Part shown: positions 50,919 through 58,280 of the stretch, one piece after another
Numbering within the stretch: position 1 is the stretch's first letter
How the letters are laid out: every line of letters starts with the position of its first letter
Origin: Candidatus Nanopelagicales bacterium
GTDB taxonomy: Bacteria; Actinomycetota; Actinomycetes; S36-B12; CAIYMF01
Length of the DNA: 64,000 nucleotides
NCBI GenBank assembly: GCA_017882705.1
Contig: JADGOZ010000063.1
Location: forward strand, 1 to 64,000
Direction: 5' to 3'
Program-made: the position numbers and the translations under genes
The notes under the pieces: generated by a model
Seen by the model: only the letters and a program-made list of their open reading frames with translations
Databases searched by the model: none
What the model was told of the DNA's origin: nothing

Positions 50919-51536
50919 ATGGCGTATGTCATGCCTGTGCGCACGCTGCTCGGCGTCGTCGCGCTCAGCACGGTCCTCGTGACCGTGCTGCTCGCACCCG
51001 TCGCGCCAGCCGTGGCGGCCACGCCGACCGTCGCAACGACGGCCGCGACCGTGCTCCCCACCCTGCGGGCCGGCTCGGCCGGCGCCAACGTCACGCGCGT
51101 CCAGCGCGTCCTCGCCATCCGGCAGACCGGCGTCTATGACGCGGCGACGGTGGCTGCCGTCAAGCGCCTGCAGACCTGGAAGCGGATCTCGCCGGTGAGC
51201 GGCGTGGTCAGCGGCGCGACCTGGACCGCCCTCGCCGACCCGACCCTCTCGGCGGCCGCCAAGACGTCGTGGGGCGTCCGCGCCGCACTGCCGTTCGCGA
51301 CCTGGGCGGCCTCCGTGCACGGGCGCGGCATCGCCTACCGCGAGTCGCACCTGTCCTGCACCGTCGTGGCGGCCAGCGGGTCCTGGCGCGGCAAGTGGCA
51401 GATGACGAAGTCCCTGTGGAAGGCCTACGGCGGTCTCGCCTACGCCGCGACGCCCGAGAAGGCCTCGTGCCTCGCGCAGGACAAGGTCGCCTACCGCGTG
51501 TGGGTCGTGTCCTGGTGGGGGCCCTGGGGCGGCTGA
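50919..51536 (+). CDS. Secreted peptidoglycan-binding / transglycosylase-like protein
   Basis: 205 aa. The signal peptide is LLGVVALSTVLVTVLLAPVA, cut after a VAA site. A peptidoglycan-binding-1-like domain follows (LRAGSAGANVTRVQRVLAIR, TVAAVKRLQTWKRI). The C-terminus (RGIAYRESHLSCTVVAASGS, GKWQMTKSLW) resembles the transglycosylase/Rpf-like fold of wall lytic enzymes, with a candidate Glu in YRESH and two Cys. It is preceded by GGAGGA and the c-di-AMP riboswitch, implying control by osmotic or wall status. Confidence 0.85.
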   Translation: MAYVMPVRTLLGVVALSTVLVTVLLAPVAPAVAATPTVATTAATVLPTLRAGSAGANVTRVQRVLAIRQTGVYDAATVAAVKRLQTWKRISPVSGVVSGATWTALADPTLSAAAKTSWGVRAALPFATWAASVHGRGIAYRESHLSCTVVAASGSWRGKWQMTKSLWKAYGGLAYAATPEKASCLAQDKVAYRVWVVSWWGPWGG

Positions 51537-51547
51537 GCCCCTCGGCG

Positions 51548-52219
51548 TCAGCGCGTCGCGCCCTCGTCGGCGCGACGCACGAAGACCAGGTCCGCCACCT
51601 CGTGGCCCTTCTCGATCCCCGTTCGCTCGAACTTCGTCATCGGCCGCTCGAGCCGTGGCGCGTAGTCGTCGTAGGCGTTGACGAGCAGCGGCTCGCAGGT
51701 GAGCACCTCGAGCATCGCCTCGGCGTAGGGCGTCCAGTCCGTGGCGCAGTGCAGCCCACCGCCGGCCACGAGCCGTGATGCCATGAGGGACACCAGGTCC
51801 GGGCGCACGATGCGCCGCTTGTGGTGCCGCGCCTTCGGCCACGGGTCGGGGAAGAAGATGCGGATCGCGACGAGCGACGCCTCGGGGATGCGCTCGCGCA
51901 GGAGCTCCACGGCGTCGTCGTGCACGACGCGCACGTGGTCGAGGCCGTGCTCGTCCACCTCCTGCAGCAGCCGTGCGACGCCGGGCGTGTGGACGTCGAC
52001 CGCCAGGATCCCGGTGGTGTCGTCGTCGAGCGCCATCTCGAGCGTCGCGTGCCCGAGGCCGAAGCCGATCTCGAGGGCGACGGGGCGACCGGCGAAGAGC
52101 GCCTCGAGGTCGAGCGGTCCGTCGGGCACGCCGTACCTCGGCAGGAGCATGGCGAGGGCCTCGATCTTGGCGTCGCTCATGCGTCCGCGTCGGGGGTGGA
52201 AGGTCCGGATGTCCTGCAT
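51548..52219 (-). CDS. trmB: tRNA (guanine-N7-)-methyltransferase
   Basis: 223-aa SAM-dependent enzyme making m7G46 in tRNA. Motif I is ALEIGFGLGHATLEMA; RIFFPDPWPKARHHKRRIV is the invariant TrmB catalytic/tRNA-binding motif; LHCATDWTPYAEAML and the C-terminal TKFERTGIEKGH are also standard. ATG 52219. Confidence 0.96.
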   Translation of the reverse strand: MQDIRTFHPRRGRMSDAKIEALAMLLPRYGVPDGPLDLEALFAGRPVALEIGFGLGHATLEMALDDDTTGILAVDVHTPGVARLLQEVDEHGLDHVRVVHDDAVELLRERIPEASLVAIRIFFPDPWPKARHHKRRIVRPDLVSLMASRLVAGGGLHCATDWTPYAEAMLEVLTCEPLLVNAYDDYAPRLERPMTKFERTGIEKGHEVADLVFVRRADEGATR

Positions 52220-52343
52220 GGCGCATCGAGCCTACGGCCGCGCGCCCCGGTGAACGGCAGCGGTCGATGCGTGCGAACCGGTTGTGAGGACCGTGCGCCG
52301 CTGACATCGTGCCGGGGAGCCCGCGCGACACGAGAGGGATCCC

Positions 52344-53705
52344 ATGGCGACGAAGGACACCGCGCACGCGACGAGCGACGGCCCGTCGAAGGTCGAGGCC
52401 GCGCTGCGGCGGGGCATCGAGGCGGGAGACATCGTCGAGGGCGCGCGCTGCTACTACCTCCCGGGCCAGCTGATCCTGTCCGACCTCGCGGCGCGGCTGC
52501 TCGAGGACGAGCTGCGCGAGCTGCAGGCGGAGCATGACCCCGGTGACGACCGTGGGCACGGCTTCCTGGCCGGGCTCCGGCTCCAGCTGTGGCGCGTGGC
52601 CGCGCAGTCCCACGACCTCGTCGCCGTCGCCGCCCGGCTGCACGCCCGTGCGCTCACAATCGTGGACGAACGCGGTCGTGACGTCGACGACGCGACCGAC
52701 GAGCCGGTGATCGTCTCCCTCAACCACGTCGTCCTCGGCCAGCCGCACCCGAGGGGAACGGCGCTCGAGCCACCGCTCGTCACCGCCGCGCACCGGGTCC
52801 TGCTGCCCGCATCCGACGGCGCCGACCCCGACATCGCCATCCTCGACACCGGCGTGCCGTCACCGAAGGAGCTCGCCGACTGGCACCCCGACCTCGAGGA
52901 CGCGGTGCGTCGCGATGCGGCGAACCCGCGCTTCCCCGACGACCTCGACACGTTGTACGAGAACGGAAGTGCGCCATCGCTGCGGGCGCTCGCGGGCCAC
53001 GGCACCTTCATCGCCGGGCTCGTGCGTCTCGTCGCGCCGGAGCTCGTGATCAGCCCCTGCGCGGTGCTCGACCCGGACGGGATCGGCAACGACATCGACG
53101 TCGCCCGTGCCCTCCTGCACGTGGGCTCGCGCCCGATGTCCGTCCCCGTCGTGTCGATGTCGCTCGGTGCCTACACCTACGACGACGCCCCGCCACCCGC
53201 CCTGCAGCACGTCGTCGACCGCCTGCCGCGCACGACCGTGGTCGTCGCTTCCGCAGGCAACGACGGCGTCTCGCGTCCCTTCTTCCCCGCGGCGCTCGCC
53301 CGTGTCGTCGCCGTCGCCGCCTTCGACGACCTCGGTGGCGTCGTGCGTCCTGCACCGTGGAGCAACTTCGGGCCGTGGGTCGACGTCTGCGCTCCCGGTG
53401 TCGGGCTGCTGAGCACCTACGTCGCCGGCACCTACGAGACGTCGCCGGGAGCCACTGAGACGTTCGACGTCCCCGCACCGTCGGCGCGCTGGAGCGGCAC
53501 GTCGTTCGCCGCTCCGCTGGTCGCGGCCGAGATCGCGAGGCGCGTGCGGGAGGACGCCGACACCGGCACCCTGCCCTCGGGCCCGCTCACCGCGGACCAG
53601 GCGTGGCGCGACCTGCAGGCCGAGCTGGAGCGGGTCGACTCCGACCGTGCGGTCGGGCTCGAGTACTGGCCGCCGGTCGACCCGCGTACTCCTCGCCTGC
53701 CCTGA
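52344..53705 (+). CDS. Subtilisin-like S8 serine protease without signal peptide
   Basis: 453 aa. The catalytic triad is D168 (IAILDTGV), H219 (LAGHGTFIAGLV) and S387 (WSGTSFAAPL). The oxyanion Asn is N306 (VASAGNDGV). A 150-residue N-terminal region replaces the secretion prepeptide and has no hydrophobic signal, so the protease should be intracellular. It ends 6 bases from the convergent TPR-CHAT protease gene. The four-gene neighbourhood (S8, CHAT, small beta protein, sigma factor) looks like a conserved unit. GAGAGGGATCCC precedes ATG 52344. Confidence 0.92.
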   Translation: MATKDTAHATSDGPSKVEAALRRGIEAGDIVEGARCYYLPGQLILSDLAARLLEDELRELQAEHDPGDDRGHGFLAGLRLQLWRVAAQSHDLVAVAARLHARALTIVDERGRDVDDATDEPVIVSLNHVVLGQPHPRGTALEPPLVTAAHRVLLPASDGADPDIAILDTGVPSPKELADWHPDLEDAVRRDAANPRFPDDLDTLYENGSAPSLRALAGHGTFIAGLVRLVAPELVISPCAVLDPDGIGNDIDVARALLHVGSRPMSVPVVSMSLGAYTYDDAPPPALQHVVDRLPRTTVVVASAGNDGVSRPFFPAALARVVAVAAFDDLGGVVRPAPWSNFGPWVDVCAPGVGLLSTYVAGTYETSPGATETFDVPAPSARWSGTSFAAPLVAAEIARRVREDADTGTLPSGPLTADQAWRDLQAELERVDSDRAVGLEYWPPVDPRTPRLP

Positions 53706-53711
53706 CGCCGG

Positions 53712-56342
53712 TCAGGACCCGACGCACACGAACGCCGCAGCCGTCGCGACAGCGAGCGGGTCCTCGGCGTCGCCGGCGGCACGTGCGGTGCTCAGCGCCT
53801 CGGCCGGCGACGCGGAGCGCGCCAGCGCCTCGTGGAAGCGGACCATCAGCGCAGCGGTGACGGCGTCCGGCACCGCCGTGGTCGCCGCGACGACGCTCGC
53901 CGCACCGGCGCCGAGCAGGGTCCAGGCCAGGCCGAGCATCTCCTCGCCGGGCAGGCTCCGGCCCGCGCCGGAGTGGCACGACGGCAGCACGACGGTGTGC
54001 GGCACCCGGTCGAGCCGCTCGAGGTCGTAGCCCATGAGGGGGCCGTCGGCGAGCTCGAGGCTGGAGAAGAGCGGGTTGTCGCCGCGCAGCGACCCGTGCA
54101 CGGCGAGGTGCGCGACATCCGCTCGCCGCAGTGCCGCGGTGACCGCATCGACCGACGCGCCCGGGCCGGTGAGAGACGTGACCCGTCGGTGCAGCGACGC
54201 CACGTGGGCCACCTCCTCGCGTGCGTGGTCGAGACCGGGCCCGGCCACCGCGACGACGCGCGGTGCGCGCGGGCGCGTCCGTGCCTGAGCGCGATGCCAC
54301 GACGTGGCCGAGGGCGTGACCACGACGACGTGGTCGGCGAACGAGACCAGCGACGACCACGGCACGCGCCAGAGGGCTCCGGTGGGCGACACCACGACGT
54401 CGACGGCTCCCAGCAAAGGACGCAACGGGGTCGCGAGCAGCAGGTCGAGCTCGCCGACGGCCGCGGCGAACGACTCGGTGCCGGCACCCCCGAAGCCGGC
54501 GGCCATCCGGCGCAGCGCGAACTCGCACCGGTCGATGGCGCGGCGCGTCTGCGCGACCGGAGCGAGCCGCAGGAGACGGGTGCGGCGGTCGTCGGCGACC
54601 ACGGCGACGACGTCCGCGCCGATGGTCACGAGCTCGACGAGGGTCGTGCCGGCCAGGGCCTCGCGAAGCCGCCGAGCGTCCACGGGAGGGTCGCCGTCGA
54701 CGCCGGACGCCTGCCGGGTGAGCCGCACGACGTGCTGCTCGAGCCGGGCGAGCTCACGCGCGTCGGCGGCGTCGGACCGGCCCGAGAGGGCCGCCTCGTC
54801 CTGCGAGCGCGAGAGCATCCGCAGCCGGCCGAGCGTGGCCGCGAGCTCGGGGTCGTCCGGCGGCAGCGCGGGCGGGAAGCGCAGGCTCGCCGCACGACCG
54901 CGCTCCGCCCACTCGAGGACACCGGCGGCGGAGCCGTCGGCCGCCCGGGAGCGAAGGCCCTCCGCGACGATTCCCACGGCCTGGTGCGCCGTCGTGGCAC
55001 GCAGCTCGCTCGCGCCGACGAGCGCCCGCTGGCGGTCGACCAGGTCCCACCCCGATCGCAGGTGACGCGCGGCTCCCGCACGGTCGCCCTCGAGTCGTCG
55101 CCGCAGCGACTGCAGGTGGTGCGACCTGCTCCGCACCTCCAGCGGGTCGTCGCGTCGCGCCGCGGCGCCGTCGGTGGCGTCCCACGCGAGCGAGGGTCGT
55201 CCTGCCGCGAACGCGGCCGTCGCGACTGCGATGCGCAGGTCGAGTGCGAGCGTGCGCCACCCGCGGTGCTCCAGCCTCGTCGCCGTCCCCAGGTGCGAGC
55301 GGCGCGCGACGCCGTCCCGCTCGAGCTGCGCCACGGCGCGGACCTGGTCGGCGAGCGCCTGCCACGACGACCTGCCCTGCGCCCGGAACATCGCGCCCGC
55401 CGTGTCGGCGTGCGCCTCCGCCTCGTCGAGCCGACCGCCGCGCAGGAGTGCCTGGGCCAGGCCCAGCTGCGCCTCCGCGGCCATCGTGTCCCAGCCCGTG
55501 CGCTGGGCGTCGAGCCACTCCACGGCGCGCGTGGCGGTCGCGACGGCCTCCCGCGTGAGCCCGGCGCGGAGCAGGATGTCGGCGCGGTCGAGCCACGCGA
55601 TCGGGTCGTCAGGGGGGAGCTTGTCCCGGATCTCGTCCCACAGCCGCAACGACTCGGGGATGCGCCCGGACATGCCGAGCATCCAGGCCAGGTCGGAGGC
55701 GGACTGCCCCTCGTGATGGAGCTGGCCGAGCTCGGCGGTGAGCTCCACAGCACGGCGCTGGTCCGCGATCGCGCGGTCGAGCTCACCCCGGTAGGCCAGC
55801 AGCGCCGCCCGGTTGTGGTGCAGCTTCGCGAGCATCGCGCGGTCGTCGTGGTGCTCGAGGAGGGGCTGGGCGGCGGCGTAGGCCTCGAGCGCCTCGTCGG
55901 TGCGGCCCATGGTCTGCAGGACGAGCGCGCGCTGCGCCTCGCCCTTGCCGAGGTCGGCCTCGCCCAGGCCCGTGAGCGCGCGGTCCGCGGCGCGCAGTGC
56001 CTGTGACAACCGGCCACGGCACAGCAGGACGTAGGCGAGCGACATCTGGGCCTGTGCGACTCGCTCCGGCGACCGGGACTTGCGGGCGGAGTCGAGCGAC
56101 AGGCGTATCCGCGACTCGGCCGTGTGCAGGTCGCGGGCCTCCACCAGCGCCAGTGACGCGACGCGGTGAGCCATCGACACGGCGGCCAGCTGCTCGCGCG
56201 TGGCGTCGGCGGACGAGACCGTCGCGACGATCCGGTCTGCCTCGGTGAGCGCGGCCGCGGGATCGGCACCGACGAGGTCGAACGCGGCTTCAGCCTCGTC
56301 GTCGAGCGCGGTCGGCGAGTCCGGCGCCGCGGTCCCCGTCAT
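53712..56342 (-). CDS. TPR-CHAT caspase-like protease
   Basis: 876 aa. Residues about 20-420 are helical tetratricopeptide-like repeats (e.g. QAQMSLAYVLLCRGRLSQAL, MLAKLHHNRAALLAYRGELD). The C-terminal CHAT domain (about 600-876) has the catalytic dyad H749 in VAHLAVHGSLRGDNPL and C789 in TVVLPSCHSGAG. ATTAVPDAVTAALMVRFHEA is the usual CHAT tail. The TPR half probably senses or binds a partner and controls the protease. It follows the small beta protein gene by 44 bases, converging on the S8 protease gene. Targets unknown. Confidence 0.92.
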   Translation of the reverse strand: MTGTAAPDSPTALDDEAEAAFDLVGADPAAALTEADRIVATVSSADATREQLAAVSMAHRVASLALVEARDLHTAESRIRLSLDSARKSRSPERVAQAQMSLAYVLLCRGRLSQALRAADRALTGLGEADLGKGEAQRALVLQTMGRTDEALEAYAAAQPLLEHHDDRAMLAKLHHNRAALLAYRGELDRAIADQRRAVELTAELGQLHHEGQSASDLAWMLGMSGRIPESLRLWDEIRDKLPPDDPIAWLDRADILLRAGLTREAVATATRAVEWLDAQRTGWDTMAAEAQLGLAQALLRGGRLDEAEAHADTAGAMFRAQGRSSWQALADQVRAVAQLERDGVARRSHLGTATRLEHRGWRTLALDLRIAVATAAFAAGRPSLAWDATDGAAARRDDPLEVRSRSHHLQSLRRRLEGDRAGAARHLRSGWDLVDRQRALVGASELRATTAHQAVGIVAEGLRSRAADGSAAGVLEWAERGRAASLRFPPALPPDDPELAATLGRLRMLSRSQDEAALSGRSDAADARELARLEQHVVRLTRQASGVDGDPPVDARRLREALAGTTLVELVTIGADVVAVVADDRRTRLLRLAPVAQTRRAIDRCEFALRRMAAGFGGAGTESFAAAVGELDLLLATPLRPLLGAVDVVVSPTGALWRVPWSSLVSFADHVVVVTPSATSWHRAQARTRPRAPRVVAVAGPGLDHAREEVAHVASLHRRVTSLTGPGASVDAVTAALRRADVAHLAVHGSLRGDNPLFSSLELADGPLMGYDLERLDRVPHTVVLPSCHSGAGRSLPGEEMLGLAWTLLGAGAASVVAATTAVPDAVTAALMVRFHEALARSASPAEALSTARAAGDAEDPLAVATAAAFVCVGS

Positions 56343-56386
56343 CCCGTGATCGTTCCACGCCCACCGCGCGACGGTGGCTGCGACGG

Positions 56387-56839
56387 CTAGAGCGAGACCC
56401 AGGTGGTGACGATGCGCCCACCCGTGGGGTCCAGGACCGACAGTCGTGCCGGACCTGGCGCGAGGCCCTCGACGTCGAACTGCCCGTCGACGAGCGGAAC
56501 GGTGATGCGGGTGCGACCGCGCTCGATGACGAGGTCGCCGTCGGCCCCGGTGACGAAGCCGCGCATGCGTCGCGTGCCCGTGATCGAGTCGGTCTCGACG
56601 TCGACCTCGATACTGGCGCCGTCGCTCGTGAACGTGAGCATCCGCAGGGTGCCGAGGCTGTCGCGCGTCGCGACGGCAGGCTGGTCGCGCCACGAGTCGG
56701 CCACCAGCGTCGCGATGCGGGAGTCGAGGTCGCGCAGCTCCCAGGACGCCTTCGCGGCGGCGGTCACGTGCTCGGGGACGGCGTCGTGCTGCGCGGCGAG
56801 GTCGCGCAGCAGCGACTCGAGCTCGTCGTCGGTGCTCAT
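56387..56839 (-). CDS. Small beta-rich protein of the sigma/CHAT operon
   Basis: 150 aa. The N-terminal helix (DELESLLRDLAAQHDAVPEH and VTAAAKASWELRDLDSRIA) resembles the first helices of anti-sigma-like proteins. The rest is beta strands (RMLTFTSDGASIEVDVET, DLVIERGRTRITVPLVDGQF) like a carboxypeptidase-regulatory or Ig-type sandwich. No membrane helix. Placed between sigma factor and protease, it may be an adaptor or a sigma-control protein. ATG 56839 fits GAGGGGG 9 bases upstream better than ATG 56848. Confidence 0.75.
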   Translation of the reverse strand: MSTDDELESLLRDLAAQHDAVPEHVTAAAKASWELRDLDSRIATLVADSWRDQPAVATRDSLGTLRMLTFTSDGASIEVDVETDSITGTRRMRGFVTGADGDLVIERGRTRITVPLVDGQFDVEGLAPGPARLSVLDPTGGRIVTTWVSL

Positions 56840-56853
56840 GGGCGTCATCCCCC

Positions 56854-57438
56854 TCACCCCGGGTCCACAGCGAGGTCGGCGTCGATCGCGAGCGTGCGGA
56901 GGGTCGCGAGACAGCGTGCGCGGGTCGGACCGATGCTCCCGACAGGCATGTCGAGGGCCGCCGCGATCTCGGCGTACGACGGCGGGGGCGTGGCGATCAT
57001 GACGCGGAGCAGGCGCCGGCAGCCGTCGGACAGCCGCTCGAACAGGGCCCACAGGGCGGTGTCGCGCTCGCCGCGCAGCAGGTCGTGGTCGACCGGCGGC
57101 CGTGGGTCGGGCACGGTCGACATGATCTCGAGGACGTCGAGCGCCGGCTCGCGCGTCGTGCGCCGCAGCGTGTGCAGGCACTCTCGCCGCGCGGTGGTGG
57201 CCAGCCAGCTGCCGAGGCGCTGCGGGTCCTCGATCCGGTCGAGGTGGTCGAGCAGCCGCAGCCACGTCGTCTGCACGACGTCCGCAGCGTCGTCGTCGGG
57301 CAGCCGGAACGAGCGCGCGACCGACCAGACGAGGGAGTTGAAGCGGTCGACCAGTGCGTCCCAGGACGCGCGATCACCCGCGGCGGCGGCCGCGAGCCGC
57401 GCGCCCAGGTCGTCGTCGATGCCGCCTGCCGTCTCCAC
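56854..57438 (-). CDS. ECF-like sigma-70 family RNA polymerase sigma factor
   Basis: 194 aa from GTG 57438, after GGGAGGACGG. Region 2 is DALVDRFNSLVWSVARSFRL with DAADVVQTTWLRLLDHLD. Region 4 is a helix-turn-helix (SYAEIAAALDMPVGSIGPTR). No obvious extra C-terminal domain. First gene of the operon with the small beta protein and TPR-CHAT protease, implying that the sigma factor drives or responds to this module. Its promoter lacks a clear GGAAC-type ECF motif. Confidence 0.92.
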   Translation of the reverse strand: METAGGIDDDLGARLAAAAAGDRASWDALVDRFNSLVWSVARSFRLPDDDAADVVQTTWLRLLDHLDRIEDPQRLGSWLATTARRECLHTLRRTTREPALDVLEIMSTVPDPRPPVDHDLLRGERDTALWALFERLSDGCRRLLRVMIATPPPSYAEIAAALDMPVGSIGPTRARCLATLRTLAIDADLAVDPG

Positions 57439-57533
57439 CCGTCCTCCCGCGCCGATTCTGTCGGCCGCGAGCGGTCGGTGCCACCGCCTTGGGCGCACCG
57501 TCGTCGGTGGGCGGACGAGCGTGCGCCCGGAGG

Positions 57534-57878
57534 TCAGGACGTCCACTGCCGCGGAAGCGCGCCGTGACGGACCACCCGGCCGAACCGCGGGTGCGACACG
57601 GGGTCGGCGTGGACGACCGGTCCGAAGCGCGAGTGCACCGGCAGCGTGGCGGTCCCACCGGATCCTGACCCGGTGGGCGCCACCGGAGGCGATGCGACCG
57701 CGGCCACGCCGAGCCCGACGGCCGCGACGGCCACGAGGGCTCCGATCGTGAGGGCGACGGTGCGCGTCGGCTGGGGCCACCCGGTGAGACCCTGCGTCAC
57801 CGTGATGTGGTCCCACCTGTCGGCCGCGACCCGCAGGTCGGAGGCCACGCGGTCCTCGGTGCTCGTCGTGCTGCTCAT
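57534..57878 (-). CDS. Hypothetical single-pass membrane protein, 114 aa
   Basis: A soluble N-terminus (MSSTTSTEDRVASDLRVAAD, WDHIT) is followed by one helix (VALTIGALVAVAAVGLGVAAV) and a short exported Gly/Ser/His-rich tail. ATG 57878 has GGAGGAACCC. It lies 95 bp upstream of the sigma gene on the same strand, so it could belong to the module as a membrane sensor or anti-sigma partner, but no anti-sigma motif is evident. Family not recognised. Confidence 0.65.
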   Translation of the reverse strand: MSSTTSTEDRVASDLRVAADRWDHITVTQGLTGWPQPTRTVALTIGALVAVAAVGLGVAAVASPPVAPTGSGSGGTATLPVHSRFGPVVHADPVSHPRFGRVVRHGALPRQWTS

Positions 57879-57913
57879 GGGTTCCTCCGTGCGTCCGGGG
57901 GAGCGATGGCGAG

Positions 57914-57962
57914 CGTCGTCCGTGACCCGGCTCCGGGGCACGGGACCCGGCCACGGACGACG
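57914..57962. repeat. 11-bp perfect inverted repeat upstream of the membrane protein/sigma locus
   Basis: CGTCGTCCGTG (57914-57924) is matched exactly by CACGGACGACG (57952-57962), 27 bases apart, 36-84 bases upstream of ATG 57878. It could be a pair of binding sites for a regulator or a hairpin in the leader. The remaining 57963-58100 shows no gene. Confidence 0.5.
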
Positions 57963-58119
57963 ATGTCGCCCTGCGCCCGCCCCACCCCCGTGCGGGCCGA
58001 CGCTCCGACCTCAACAGGAGCCACGAGGCGCCCGGCTGATACGTCGAGCGGCGAGGAGATTCCTCGGTCCGGTGATTTCGGACCGCGACGGCGCCGCTGA
58101 TAAGGTCGCTGCACTCCTG

Positions 58120-58194
58120 GCCCCCGTAGCTCAGGGGATAGAGCGGTGCCCTCCGGAGGCATGCGCGCAGGTTCGAATCCTGCCGGGGGCACCA
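58120..58194 (+). tRNA. tRNA-Arg (anticodon CCG), CCA encoded
   Basis: The acceptor stem GCCCCCG/CGGGGGC, D-stem GCTC/GAGC, anticodon stem GTGCC/GGCAT with loop CTCCGGA (anticodon CCG), T-arm GCAGG-TTCGAAT-CCTGC and ACCA end all fit. A TAAGGT -10 lies at 58101-58106. It sits 86 bp upstream of argS, which charges it. Confidence 0.97.
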
Positions 58195-58268
58195 TCCACC
58201 CACCGGGCGCGGCAGTTCGCCGAGGTCCAGCACGCGATACGGCCGCGAGCCGGTGCGACCTGCGCCGA

Positions 58269-58274
58269 TAGGCT
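58269..58274 (+). promoter_or_regulatory. -10 element of argS (leaderless)
   Basis: TAGGCT ends 6 bases before ATG 58281 and there is no Shine-Dalgarno, so the argS transcript probably starts at its ATG. The gene may also be read from the tRNA promoter. Confidence 0.5.
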
Positions 58275-58280
58275 CGCGCC

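Noticed and set aside
57439-57533. CCACCG...CGGTGG stem between the membrane protein and sigma genes as a terminator
   Set aside because: Only 6 bp with an 18-nt loop; too weak to claim that the two genes are separate transcripts.
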